The notes: generated by a model not told the origin, from the letters alone. 64,000 nt of DNA from T3SED10-260 sp035363255 (GCA_035363255.1 DAOSES010000012.1:6430-70429), one strand, 5' to 3'. Positions 1-9,074 are shown, numbered from the stretch's first letter. Translations and numbers: made by a program.

Positions 1-408
1 AAGCCTCAGATAGTCAAAGAGCTCAGAGATCCGATGGGCAATGCAGTAGAGGTTTTTGAGCCCAAAGTCATCCGAAAGGTAATTTCTGCACAAACCTCCA
101 GAGAAGTTAAAGTAGCTTTGAAGAATTCGGTGCAAGACCCCAGAGGCACTCAACAAGCCAATATACCCGGGATTAGTATTGGTGGCAAGACTGGGACTGC
201 CAAAAAGGTGGTTAACGGGCAATACGCAGACGACAAGGTAATCACTTCCTTTGTTGGGTTTTTCCCTGTTGAAGATCCTCAATATGTCATATTGGTCACC
301 ATAGATGAGCCACATCCCAGCTATGATGCCTATGGATCCACCGTTGCTGCTCCCATATTTAAAGAAATTGTACAGTGGATGCAGTCGCATATGCTTCTCA
401 TGCAATGA
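1..408 (+). CDS. Penicillin-binding protein, transpeptidase C-terminus (partial, 5' end outside window)
   Basis: This is the C-terminal 135 residues of a class B PBP of the FtsI/SpoVD type, the DD-transpeptidase that cross-links peptidoglycan at the outer face of the membrane. The reading frame is open from base 1, so the gene starts upstream. The KTG box that lines the penicillin-binding active site is visible as GGKTGTAKK. The SxxK and SxN motifs lie outside the window. Its stop codon overlaps the murE start as ATGA, so it belongs to the mur cluster; position just before murE is typical of spoVD or ftsI. I cannot tell division (FtsI) from sporulation (SpoVD) function from this fragment. Confidence 0.9.
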   Translation, partial: KPQIVKELRDPMGNAVEVFEPKVIRKVISAQTSREVKVALKNSVQDPRGTQQANIPGISIGGKTGTAKKVVNGQYADDKVITSFVGFFPVEDPQYVILVTIDEPHPSYDAYGSTVAAPIFKEIVQWMQSHMLLMQ

Positions 409-1883
409 AACTCGCATTACTCTTTAGGGATTTTCCCACACGGTCTCATTTTGATCCTGAAGAGGAAGCTTGTGGTATTACATGTGATTCAAGAGAGGTT
501 TCAAATGGCTTTGTCTTTGTTTGTATCAAAGGAAACAAAACGGATGGTCATCGCTATATCTCTCAGGCTCATGCAAAAGGTGCCATTGCCTTTGTGGTGG
601 AAGATCCAGACAAGGTGCCTGGGGGTCTAAGCTATCTCCAGGTTGATTCTGCCAAAGAAGCATATAGCTTGTTGTGTCAGCGCTGGACCCATGAAGTATG
701 GAAAAAACTCCAGCTCTTTGCAGTAACGGGCACTACAGGAAAAACCACTATCGCCTATATACTTCACCAAACCTTAATGAATCTTGGCATCAAGAGCGCC
801 TTGATCGGAACAGCAGGCTATTACCTTGGAAATCAACGTTTAGATATAACTATAAAGGGTCCTGTGACTACCCCGGAACCCAAAGCGCTTCATACCTTGT
901 TTCAAGACTTTTTTGCTGAAGATTGCAAGGCAGTCAGCATGGAAGCAAGCTCATTCGGACTCAGCGAAAAGAGACTACATGGTATGCAGTTTGATGCTGC
1001 AATATTAAGTAATCTTGCTTTTAATCATCATATCGGTTTTCATGGTGGGTGGATGGATTATGTCAAGGCAAAAAGCAGTTTGTTTGCTATGCTCAAACAA
1101 GATGGCCTGGCTATTCTCAACGCAGATGAAAAACACCTGGATCTATTTATAAATCCAAAGCAAAAGACCATCTTGTATGGTTTTTCAGATACTGCTCATC
1201 TCAGAATAAGTGATTTGGCGGAATCTCTTGATGGTATTAGTTTTTCCATGCACTACCATGATACTACCTATCGTATGTTTAGCTCACTTCAAGGCGCATT
1301 TCATGCCTGGAATCTTGCGGCTGTTTTTGCTCTTGGACTCGGAATGAAGTATGATCCGCAGGAGCTTCTTAATGCTATGGAAAAGATCAAAGCTATTCCA
1401 GGTCGTTGGGATCTTTTATTGAAAGAAGCCCCCTTTACTGTGGTGATCGACAAAGCTAATACTCCCATAGCTATCCAGGCTTTAAGCTCATTAATAAAAA
1501 ACAAGCGTTATGTTCGTCGTATTGGAGTGTTTGGCAATGTAGGTGGAGGGGATTACGCCGAAAGAGTCATCCTTGCAAAGATGCTTGGGGAGTTGTTTGA
1601 TCAGCTGATACTTACCCTTGACGATCCGGAAGACGAAGATATCTGGAATAATTTCAATGAATTTCTATCAGGAATGACAAGCGAAATAAGGCAAAAGGTT
1701 CGGATAGTGCTTTCACGAAAAGAAGCAATGGAAAAAGCTCTGGATGAAGCCAGGTCTGGGGATTTACTTCTCATTCTTGGAAGAGGTAATCAACGGGAGT
1801 TTTTGATTCGAGGTCGAAGCGAAGTTTTCGATGATGTGGAAGAAATGAAAGCACTTTTAAAACATAGGGGGCTGAAACAATGA
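405..1883 (+). CDS. murE: UDP-N-acetylmuramyl-tripeptide synthetase, divergent MurE
   Basis: Cytoplasmic Mur ligase of 492 residues that adds the third stem-peptide residue to UDP-MurNAc-dipeptide. The start at 405 is preferred because it makes an ATGA overlap with the PBP stop; an in-frame GTG at 375 is possible. The P-loop GTTGKTT (109-115), the MEASS segment and the AKSSLF lysine that is carbamylated in the family are present. Other family motifs are altered: the usual DYAHTPDA reads DKANTPIA (349-356), the DHLDFH segment reads NHHIGFH, and the diaminopimelate-specific DNPR reads DDPE (406-409). The N-terminal and overall three-domain layout is MurE-like, so the call is firm, but the amino acid it adds cannot be assigned. 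Confidence 0.85.
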   Translation: MKLALLFRDFPTRSHFDPEEEACGITCDSREVSNGFVFVCIKGNKTDGHRYISQAHAKGAIAFVVEDPDKVPGGLSYLQVDSAKEAYSLLCQRWTHEVWKKLQLFAVTGTTGKTTIAYILHQTLMNLGIKSALIGTAGYYLGNQRLDITIKGPVTTPEPKALHTLFQDFFAEDCKAVSMEASSFGLSEKRLHGMQFDAAILSNLAFNHHIGFHGGWMDYVKAKSSLFAMLKQDGLAILNADEKHLDLFINPKQKTILYGFSDTAHLRISDLAESLDGISFSMHYHDTTYRMFSSLQGAFHAWNLAAVFALGLGMKYDPQELLNAMEKIKAIPGRWDLLLKEAPFTVVIDKANTPIAIQALSSLIKNKRYVRRIGVFGNVGGGDYAERVILAKMLGELFDQLILTLDDPEDEDIWNNFNEFLSGMTSEIRQKVRIVLSRKEAMEKALDEARSGDLLLILGRGNQREFLIRGRSEVFDDVEEMKALLKHRGLKQ

Positions 1884-3271
1884 AGATCTTGATTCAAACC
1901 CTGAGTGATTGGCTCGGAGGCATGAGGGTCTTATCCAGTTTTGAAGAAGAGGATATTCTTCCTTTTCATACCCATTTTTTTGTAGACTCCAGAGAAATGG
2001 AGGCTGGAGGTATCTTTGTTTGTATCAAGGGAGAACATGTCGATGGACATGACTATATTCCCGATGCCATCAAACGCGGTGCCAGAGGGATCGTAACTGA
2101 AAAAATCTATCCCATCCAACAAGCAGGAGTTTTTCAGATTCATGTGGACTCGAGTGTGGAAGCACTGAAACTTTTTTCTTCAAAAGTGCTGAATGAAGTG
2201 AAACCAAGACTCATTGGAATTACTGGTTCCGCAGGAAAAACCACTAGCCGGGAAATCATGCAAAAGGTCTTTCAAACCACTTTTCCCTGCGCAGGCACTA
2301 TCAAGAATTATAACACCCCCCTTGGGGTCCCCCTGAGTATTGGGCGAATGCCTGCCAATACACGTTATTTTGTTACAGAACTTAGCGCTTCCTATCCTGG
2401 GGAAATAAGCGAAACATTGAGTTTTTTATCCCTGGATCAGGCAGTGATTACTGGCATTGGCCCTTCTCATCTTGAGTTCTTAAAAAATGAAGCTGGAGTC
2501 TTCCAGGAAAAGATCAAAATTGCTCAAAAGGTTAAAAAAGAAGGTTTTACCTGGATGAATGGTGACCAATGCTGGTACAATGAAGCTTCTTTGCTTGCCT
2601 TGCAGATGAAGAGTTTTGGGTTTTCCCCCTCCAATGAAGTAAGTATTAATCGCTTGCTGTTTTTACCTGATGGCATCGAGTTTGAGGTGAGTGTATCCAA
2701 AAAAACAATAGCTAGTTTTAAAATGCATGTTTGGGCTAGACATTTCCTTATGGATGCTCTACCTGCTATTGCTATAGCTCTTCATGAAGCTGTGCCGTTA
2801 TCAGCCATACAAGAGGGATTAGCCAATTTTGTCCCAGGCAAGGGAAGAGGACGATGTTTGCAACTCCAACAGGGCATCACCCTGCTCGATGAAGCGTATA
2901 ATGCAAATCCATATTCTATGCAAGCCGCTATGGGTGCATTGTTGAATATTCCTTTTTCACGTAAAATATTGGTGTTGGGGGATATGTTGGAATTAGGAGC
3001 CGATGCAGAAAAGCTCCACAAAGACCTGGGATCATATCTTGCAGATTTTCCTCAACAAATAGAAGCTATCATTTATGTGGGAGAGTATGGAAAAATCGTG
3101 AAAGAGTCTTGTGCTTCGAAGGTGGACAAGTTTTTTTGTGCTCCTGATTGGATTTCTGCGCTAAAACTGCTTCATCCTCTCTGCTCCAGGGATACGGTCA
3201 TCTTTGTCAAAGCTTCTAATGGGGTGGGCTTGCATTATCTTGTGGATGAAATGGAGAAAACATATTCATGA
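1880..3271 (+). CDS. murF: UDP-MurNAc-tripeptide--D-Ala-D-Ala ligase MurF
   Basis: 463-residue Mur ligase that attaches the D-Ala-D-Ala dipeptide to UDP-MurNAc-tripeptide in the cytoplasm. The ATP-binding P-loop GSAGKTT (116-122) and the MurF-specific DEAYNANP motif in the C-terminal domain are both intact, unlike the equivalent motifs of the neighbouring MurE and MurC. The N-terminal UDP-binding domain has the SREMEAGGIFVCIKG segment shared with MurE. Length is usual for the family. It overlaps murE by ATGA at its start and mraY by ATGA at its end, indicating coupled translation inside the mur operon. Confidence 0.95.
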   Translation: MKILIQTLSDWLGGMRVLSSFEEEDILPFHTHFFVDSREMEAGGIFVCIKGEHVDGHDYIPDAIKRGARGIVTEKIYPIQQAGVFQIHVDSSVEALKLFSSKVLNEVKPRLIGITGSAGKTTSREIMQKVFQTTFPCAGTIKNYNTPLGVPLSIGRMPANTRYFVTELSASYPGEISETLSFLSLDQAVITGIGPSHLEFLKNEAGVFQEKIKIAQKVKKEGFTWMNGDQCWYNEASLLALQMKSFGFSPSNEVSINRLLFLPDGIEFEVSVSKKTIASFKMHVWARHFLMDALPAIAIALHEAVPLSAIQEGLANFVPGKGRGRCLQLQQGITLLDEAYNANPYSMQAAMGALLNIPFSRKILVLGDMLELGADAEKLHKDLGSYLADFPQQIEAIIYVGEYGKIVKESCASKVDKFFCAPDWISALKLLHPLCSRDTVIFVKASNGVGLHYLVDEMEKTYS

Positions 3272-4209
3272 TAGCTCTCATTGCTTTTTTACTCACTTTG
3301 CTGGGAATGCCTTCTTTTATTCGATGGATGCGAAAAAAGCAAATTGGTGAAATGGTCAGAGAGGAAGGCCCCAAAACTCATCAGGAAAAAGCCGGTACTC
3401 CCACCATGGGGGGCTTGTTTTTTGTTCTTGTCATGTTGTTTATGTCGCTGGTCCATTGTCTTTACACTCAAAACTTTTCATTGCAGAGCCTTTTTTTGAT
3501 ATACCTGTCCCTGGCATTTGCATTTATAGGTTTTATGGATGACTACCGAAAGACCATTCGAAAGTCCGCCTATGGGCTAAAAGCTCGTGAAGACCTTATT
3601 CTTCAATTTTGTTTTGCTTTGCCCCTGGTCTATTTTGTGTTAAAAGATGCAAATATATCTTTAGCTCTCTTGTTTATAGGAATTTTCAAGCTTTTTGTCA
3701 TTCTTGCAGTTAGTAATTCTGTCAATCTGAGTGATGGGCTTGATGGTCTCTTGAGTGGTTTGGCTATCCCAGTGTTTGTTTTTTATTTTTTTTATGCTCA
3801 GTTTTTTTCTATTCCCTGGCTTTCCACTTTTGCATTGATATGGATAGGCTGTCTGCTTGGTTTCCTTTTTTTCAACGCTCATCCTGCAAAAATCTTCATG
3901 GGAAATATAGGTTCATTTGCAATAGGAGGAGCCATTGCGGCAATAGCTGTTATTACCCATACCGAGTGGATTCTTTTAATTTTAGGTGCTCTTTTCGTCT
4001 TGGAAGCCGTATCAGTGATCATACAAGTGAGTTATTTTAAGTATTCCCGAAAGAAAACAGGCGAAGGAAAACGAATATTCAGAATGGCCCCTATCCATCA
4101 TCATTTCGAGCTTCTTGGTTTTTCTGAAACATTGATCGTGGTGCGTTTTTGGGTGATACAGATTATAATGACTATGTTTGCATGGTTTGTTGCAGTAAAA
4201 ATATTTTAA
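3268..4209 (+). CDS. mraY: Phospho-MurNAc-pentapeptide transferase MraY with Asn at the third catalytic Asp
   Basis: 313-residue polytopic membrane protein that transfers phospho-MurNAc-pentapeptide to undecaprenyl phosphate, making lipid I. Family signatures are clear: PTMGG near residue 45, the aspartate pair D91-D92 in FMDDYRK, the NLSDGLDGL loop and the late PIHHHFELLG histidine motif. The third conserved acidic residue, in the usual MGDxGSxALG motif, is asparagine here (codon aat at 3904-3906, residue 213, MGNIGSFAIGG). This Asp is one of three classically linked to catalysis. Whether the enzyme still works is unknown; all other features look normal. Starts by ATGA overlap with murF. Confidence 0.93.
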   Translation: MIALIAFLLTLLGMPSFIRWMRKKQIGEMVREEGPKTHQEKAGTPTMGGLFFVLVMLFMSLVHCLYTQNFSLQSLFLIYLSLAFAFIGFMDDYRKTIRKSAYGLKAREDLILQFCFALPLVYFVLKDANISLALLFIGIFKLFVILAVSNSVNLSDGLDGLLSGLAIPVFVFYFFYAQFFSIPWLSTFALIWIGCLLGFLFFNAHPAKIFMGNIGSFAIGGAIAAIAVITHTEWILLILGALFVLEAVSVIIQVSYFKYSRKKTGEGKRIFRMAPIHHHFELLGFSETLIVVRFWVIQIIMTMFAWFVAVKIF

Positions 4210-4228
4210 CTGGGGAGGTTTTTGTTTG

Positions 4229-5629
4229 ATGCATGCCAATCGCCTTCAAGTAAGCAACAAGAACGTGACTGTATTTGGTATAAAAAAGAGCGGTATAGCT
4301 GCCATTGAATTGCTCCTTAAGTTGGGAGCCAATGTTTATGCTACCGAACGGGATGCCGAAATAGAATCAGAATCCATCATCTGGATGGAAGAACATGGCG
4401 TTGGTTTTGAATTGGGTTTTCATTCCCGAAAATGCATCGAAGAAGCTGATTTAATAGTGATATCCCCAGGGGTCAATCCTGCCCTTCCCATCCTTCGAGA
4501 AGCCCAGGATAACGGCATTCGAATCATTGGTGAAATTGAATTAGCCTACCAATTTAGTGATGCCCGTTTCCTTGCAGTTACTGGAACCTCCGGAAAAAGC
4601 ACTACAGTGGAGCTTATTGGAGCTATTTTATCACAGCATTTACCCAATGTGTTTGTCTGTGGCAACATAGGGGTTCCTATCTCTCGTATCGTACTCGACA
4701 ATCCAGGGAAAAAATTGAATCTGGTGGTGGAAGTCAGTTCTTTTCAGCTCGAAACGATTTATAAATTCCGACCCGAGATAGCAGTTTTCCTCAATTTTAA
4801 TGACGATCATCTAGATCGATACCCCAGCCTCAAAGAATACTTTCTTGCCAAGTGCAGAATCTTTGAAAATCAACAATCTGAAGATTTCGCTTTGTTGAAT
4901 TTGGACTCATCCGCTTTGGCGCAACTAGACCAGCTTCCATCCCAAGTGACTTATTTTTCCAACAAGCAAACTTTGGAAAAAGGCTTCTTCTATGACAAGG
5001 GGGAAGTCGTTATGCAAATCGACCATCTGCCTACTCTTCGAGTCTCCCTTCAACATTATCGTCTTTTGGGCTTGCACAACCGAGCCAATGCTATTGCATC
5101 CCTGGCTGCTTCCTATTTGTATCTTAAGGAGCATTTTTCTATCGAAAAAGCTCAATATGCACTTTCTCGCTTCAAAGGTTTGGAACATCGTTTTGAATGG
5201 GTAGGGGTATATCGAGAAATCTCCTTCATCAACGATTCAAAGTCCACCAAACCTCAAACCACTATGGTGGCTTTGGAATGCCTGGAACAGCCCACCATTC
5301 TTATCCTTGGGGGCTCTGACAAGGGGAATGATTTTGCTGAATTGGTTGAAAGAATCTCGCTTCATCCCAGGATAAAGATGGTCATCATTACTGGAAAAAC
5401 GCAAAAGAAAATCAAGCATGCTTTTGACGCAATCAGCTACAAAAAATACAAATTAACCCCCTCGTTTAAAAGCGCAGTTTTTGAAGCTATAGTCCGAAGT
5501 AAGGCTGGTGATTTGGTGCTCTTGTCCCCTGCTTGCGCCAGTTTTGATGAGTTTAAAGACTTCGAGCATCGAGGTTTTATTTTCAAACAATTATTAACAA
5601 ATGCCTTCAAAACCAACGATATATGCTAA
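4229..5629 (+). CDS. murD: UDP-N-acetylmuramoylalanine--D-glutamate ligase MurD
   Basis: 466-residue Mur ligase adding D-glutamate to UDP-MurNAc-L-Ala. ATG at 4229 is chosen because a GGGGAGG ribosome site lies at 4212-4218; the TTG just before it at 4226 is less likely. The N-terminal Rossmann segment VFGIKKSG, the P-loop GTSGKST, the LNFNDDHLDRY segment, the carbamylated-lysine box AKCRIF and the NDSKST motif (usual NDSKAT) in the third domain are present. It follows mraY after 19 bases and overlaps ftsW by seven bases. Confidence 0.95.
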   Translation: MHANRLQVSNKNVTVFGIKKSGIAAIELLLKLGANVYATERDAEIESESIIWMEEHGVGFELGFHSRKCIEEADLIVISPGVNPALPILREAQDNGIRIIGEIELAYQFSDARFLAVTGTSGKSTTVELIGAILSQHLPNVFVCGNIGVPISRIVLDNPGKKLNLVVEVSSFQLETIYKFRPEIAVFLNFNDDHLDRYPSLKEYFLAKCRIFENQQSEDFALLNLDSSALAQLDQLPSQVTYFSNKQTLEKGFFYDKGEVVMQIDHLPTLRVSLQHYRLLGLHNRANAIASLAASYLYLKEHFSIEKAQYALSRFKGLEHRFEWVGVYREISFINDSKSTKPQTTMVALECLEQPTILILGGSDKGNDFAELVERISLHPRIKMVIITGKTQKKIKHAFDAISYKKYKLTPSFKSAVFEAIVRSKAGDLVLLSPACASFDEFKDFEHRGFIFKQLLTNAFKTNDIC

Positions 5630-6747
5630 AAAAAAAGTACCTTAGCCTGCACGAAAAAATCTACTGGCTAGTACTGGTTCTTACCCTTTTTGGTCTATTG
5701 ATGAGCTTTTCAACTACCTATACCTATTTTTTTACTTCTTCAAATGTTTCCCCCTACCGAGATTTATTGAAACAGACTATTTTTGCTTTAAGTGGTTTTG
5801 TTGCTATATCCGTCATCTGCAGATTGCCTGTTAAGTTTTGGAAATCGATCGCGCTTCCTTTTTATGTTATATCCTGCGGATTACTTGTTTTAGTCTTGGT
5901 GCCTCCCTTTTATTCCACACGCATTCTGAACGAATCCGGGGAAGTAGCAAGAAGATGGCTTAATCTGGGTTTTTTTTCCTTCCAACCTTCCGAATTGGTT
6001 AAGTTTGCCATCATACTGATGTTGTCTGCTTGGATGAGCAAACTCAAAGGAAGAATGAACTTTAATGAGTTTGTGAAAAGTTTGATTTTTGTTATTATTC
6101 CAGTTTTTCTAATCATAGTTGAGCCCAATTTCAGCACTGCTATCATTGTTTTGCTCCTTGGTGTGGCAACCATGATGGTGGGAGCCACCCCCCTGAAGTA
6201 TTTCTTTCTAACTGCTGGTCCCATCACGGGTATTGGGTTTTTGGTATTAACTCGATCCGAACGTTTGATGAATCGAATTTTTAGTTTTCAAAACGTCTTT
6301 CAGGACCCAAGCAATAGTGGATATCAAGTTCTGCAATCCTTCATTGCGATAGCAAGGGGCTCCTGGTTTGGCAAGGGTTTTATGAGAAGCAGTCAAAAAT
6401 TCTACTCCCTCCCGGAAGCCCAAACTGATTTTGTTTATTCAATCATTTGTGAAGAATTTGGTTTGCTGGTTGGGATTTTTGTTTTGTTCCTTTATTTTTT
6501 ACTTTTTTTCTGGGCTATACAAGTGGCATTGAAGCTCAAGGAGGGTTTTTCATCTCTTCTTGCTTCCATGATTGGTTTTCATATTTTTTTACAAGCCATG
6601 ATGCATATTGCCGTCACAATCGGTTTTTTACCTCCTACGGGTATTCCTCTTCCTTTCATAAGCATCGGTGGAACTGCGCTGGTAGTCTATTTAGCTGAAG
6701 CTGGAGTTTTGATTCGATTGGCAAAAAAAGCGGAAACCATCGCATGA
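5623..6747 (+). CDS. ftsW: FtsW/RodA/SpoVE family peptidoglycan glycosyltransferase
   Basis: 374-residue SEDS family membrane protein with about ten hydrophobic segments. SEDS proteins polymerise lipid II glycan strands with a partner class B PBP, here probably the PBP whose end lies at the window start. Family marks include RRWLNLGFFSFQPSELVK, VEPNFSTAI, the TDFVYSIICEEFG box (usual TDFIFAVIGEE) and the C-terminal PLPFISIGGTAL. It overlaps murD by seven bases and murC by ATGA. In most related clusters murG follows ftsW; here murC follows directly. FtsW versus SpoVE cannot be resolved by sequence alone. Confidence 0.93.
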   Translation: MLKKKYLSLHEKIYWLVLVLTLFGLLMSFSTTYTYFFTSSNVSPYRDLLKQTIFALSGFVAISVICRLPVKFWKSIALPFYVISCGLLVLVLVPPFYSTRILNESGEVARRWLNLGFFSFQPSELVKFAIILMLSAWMSKLKGRMNFNEFVKSLIFVIIPVFLIIVEPNFSTAIIVLLLGVATMMVGATPLKYFFLTAGPITGIGFLVLTRSERLMNRIFSFQNVFQDPSNSGYQVLQSFIAIARGSWFGKGFMRSSQKFYSLPEAQTDFVYSIICEEFGLLVGIFVLFLYFLLFFWAIQVALKLKEGFSSLLASMIGFHIFLQAMMHIAVTIGFLPPTGIPLPFISIGGTALVVYLAEAGVLIRLAKKAETIA

Positions 6748-8153
6748 ATTTACTGGAAGCAAACGGAAAAGCTGTTCATTTGGTAGGGATTGGGGGAGTT
6801 GGAATGACTGCCCTTGCCTGGTATCTGAACGATCTTGGATGGATAGTGTCTGGTTCGGATGCTCAGAATTTTCGAATGCGTGCATTACTCGAAGCCAGGG
6901 GTGTCAAAGTTCAGGTTCCACCTGATCCAATTTTTTTGTGCCAAACTGATCTTCTTATCTATTCTTCTGCTATTCCCCAGGAGCATCCTGAATTGACAAA
7001 AGCAAGGCAAAACCATGTGCCCTTGTTGGAGCGCATGGAAGCTATTCATTTGATACTTAACAAAAAGAGGCTGGTGGGTATTACGGGTAGCTATGGAAAA
7101 AGCACTACCACCACCTTTGTTTCATCTATGATGCATCGTTCAGGCATGGAACCTGACTGGCTCATTGGAGCCGACCTCCTTTCTTATCCCCCTGCACGTT
7201 GTGCTAATTCTCCCTGGATGGTGCTTGAATGCGATGAAAGTAAAAGCAAGTTTCTTGATTTGTGTCCCGAAAACCTGCTTATATGCAATGTGGGTAGAGA
7301 TCACCTTCAAGAATATGATCATTCCATGCAAAAACTGGCTGATGCCTTTGCCAGGTTGTCTATGCAAGTTCCTCCAAAGGGTTGCATTGTCCTCAACGGG
7401 GATGATGAGCTCTTAGCTTCTACGATACAAAAGCAGTCTTGTCGAGCCACCGTAATCACTTGCGGATTCAAGCAGGAATGTGATTTTAGCTTGAGTCAAA
7501 TTCAAACCGAATGGACAGGAAAGTCGTTTATTACCCGTTTTGAACTCACCAGCCCAGAGGGAAAAAAGATACAAGCCTGTATACCCATGCCTGGTTGGCA
7601 AAATGCACTGGATGCGCTCATGGCTTATGCTTTGATTTACTTTCATTCCAACAAGCTTCCAGATGTGGATTTGTTTTCGTGCCTTCCAGTGATGGATAGG
7701 AGAATGGAAGTTAAAGTAAATTATAAGCAATTTTTACTGCTTGATGACGAGGGAGATAGTCCTGATGTTATTGAATGGGCATTGAAAGCAGTCAGAAATT
7801 ATTTCCCCACCAAGAAAATAATAAGTGTTGTGCAAGCCCACCGCTATACTCGTTTGAAAAACTTATACCAGGAATACGCCAGGGTCTTGAGCCAGTGTTC
7901 TTCAGATATTATCCTATTGCCCGTTTATGCTGCGGGTGAAGTGCCCCTGGAGGGAGTAAATGCGGATAATCTGGCAAAACAGATCATGGGTTTAGGATTC
8001 AAGGGTTCGATTCATCTTGCAGAAAATCACTCTGATGCAGTTTCTATTTTACAGAGTGAGTTAGATAAGGATAGTCTGGCAATTACCCTGGGACCAGGAG
8101 ATGTATGGAAAGTAGGAGATCTTTTGTCCGATGATCTTAAAACCTATTCCTGA
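6744..8153 (+). CDS. murC: UDP-N-acetylmuramate--L-alanine ligase, divergent MurC
   Basis: 469-residue Mur ligase that starts stem-peptide synthesis by adding L-Ala to UDP-MurNAc. The N-terminal GIGGVGMTALA dinucleotide-fold motif is typical of MurC. Residues matching catalytic positions known from E. coli are mostly kept: P-loop Lys (GSYGKSTT, usual GTHGKTT), Glu of ECDES, His of the DHL box, the RR pair and an Asp in LLDDEG. The normally conserved DDYGHHPTE motif reads DDEGDSPDV (334-342), and the segment usually written HNxLN reads QNALD. Position after ftsW and before murB fits MurC; a MurC-like ligase with altered specificity cannot be excluded. Confidence 0.85.
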   Translation: MNLLEANGKAVHLVGIGGVGMTALAWYLNDLGWIVSGSDAQNFRMRALLEARGVKVQVPPDPIFLCQTDLLIYSSAIPQEHPELTKARQNHVPLLERMEAIHLILNKKRLVGITGSYGKSTTTTFVSSMMHRSGMEPDWLIGADLLSYPPARCANSPWMVLECDESKSKFLDLCPENLLICNVGRDHLQEYDHSMQKLADAFARLSMQVPPKGCIVLNGDDELLASTIQKQSCRATVITCGFKQECDFSLSQIQTEWTGKSFITRFELTSPEGKKIQACIPMPGWQNALDALMAYALIYFHSNKLPDVDLFSCLPVMDRRMEVKVNYKQFLLLDDEGDSPDVIEWALKAVRNYFPTKKIISVVQAHRYTRLKNLYQEYARVLSQCSSDIILLPVYAAGEVPLEGVNADNLAKQIMGLGFKGSIHLAENHSDAVSILQSELDKDSLAITLGPGDVWKVGDLLSDDLKTYS

Positions 8154-9051
8154 GCTTGAAAAAATAGTTAAAGGAATTTTGAGATACCAGGAGCCCCTGT
8201 CTAATCACACCACCTTCAGATTAGGAGGTCCGGCGGATATCTTTATCATGCCCTCTTCCCTCGATGAAATACAGGAAATTGTTGAGTTTGCTAATTGTAA
8301 AAGCATACCCCTGCATGTGATAGGCATGGGAAGCAATTTACTCATCTCTGATGAAGGCTTGCGAGGGATAGTGCTTAAACTTGCTTCTCCATTAGACAAT
8401 ATCTCTTTTGAAGAGGAGCAGGTCTTGGTGGAAGCAGGAGCAAAATGTACCCGCTTGATAGCGGATGCCTTAAAAAACCAACTGATAGGACTTAGTTTTT
8501 TGAGTGGTATTCCTGGCACCATTGGCGGAGCAATTGCTATGAATGCAGGCACAGGTGGCAAAGCGATTGGAGATATTGTGCAATCAGTATGGCTTTATGA
8601 TTGCGTTGAAAGACAAAATTGCATCCTTTTTCCTGCTGATCTCAACTTTGCTTATCGTGATAGTATTTTCAAAAAAAGTGATCGATATGTTATCTTGCAA
8701 GCAAAATTGACCATAAATCCTGGAAATGTGGATGAAGAAATCAAAATTATCCGTGAAAAACTGACAAAAAGAAAACTCACTCAACCTTTGAGATATCCCA
8801 ATGCAGGCTGTATCTGGAAAAATCCCCCAGGGTGCTCTGCGGGAAAACTCATCGAAGATCTTGGTTTGAAAGGATTCAGAAAAGGCAGAGCAAGAATTTC
8901 AGAGCTTCATGCCAACTTTATTGTCCACCAGGGTAAAGCAAAAGCTCGGGAAGTATTGGAATTGATCAACTACATTGAAGAAAAAGTTTTTCAAGCTTAC
9001 CAAATAGAATTGGAACGAGAAATAAAAATTTTAGGATTATTTGGATTTTAG
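8131..9051 (+). CDS. murB: UDP-N-acetylenolpyruvoylglucosamine reductase MurB
   Basis: 306-residue FAD-dependent cytoplasmic reductase that converts UDP-GlcNAc-enolpyruvate to UDP-MurNAc. FAD-binding PP-loop residues (NHTTFRLGGPAD, GMGSNLLISD), the GIPGTIGGAIAMNAG segment, the catalytic-region AYRDSIFK serine and the C-terminal PNAGCIWKNP motif (usual PSAGSxFxNP) identify it. The layout is that of the shorter type II MurB typical of Gram-positive bacteria. The start lies 23 bases inside murC. It is the last gene of the mur cluster; ftsQ, ftsA and ftsZ do not follow. Confidence 0.95.
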   Translation: MILKPIPELEKIVKGILRYQEPLSNHTTFRLGGPADIFIMPSSLDEIQEIVEFANCKSIPLHVIGMGSNLLISDEGLRGIVLKLASPLDNISFEEEQVLVEAGAKCTRLIADALKNQLIGLSFLSGIPGTIGGAIAMNAGTGGKAIGDIVQSVWLYDCVERQNCILFPADLNFAYRDSIFKKSDRYVILQAKLTINPGNVDEEIKIIREKLTKRKLTQPLRYPNAGCIWKNPPGCSAGKLIEDLGLKGFRKGRARISELHANFIVHQGKAKAREVLELINYIEEKVFQAYQIELEREIKILGLFGF

Positions 9052-9068
9052 TTTTTGTGCGAATTGAC

Positions 9069-9074
9069 TATAAT
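9069..9074 (+). promoter_or_regulatory. Possible -10 element before the peptide-transport genes
   Basis: A perfect TATAAT lies in the 84-base gap between murB and the binding-protein gene. The hexamer 16-18 bases upstream is poor (TTTAGT at best), so this is a weak prediction. A good ribosome site, AGGAGG, sits just before the ATG at 9136. Confidence 0.3.
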
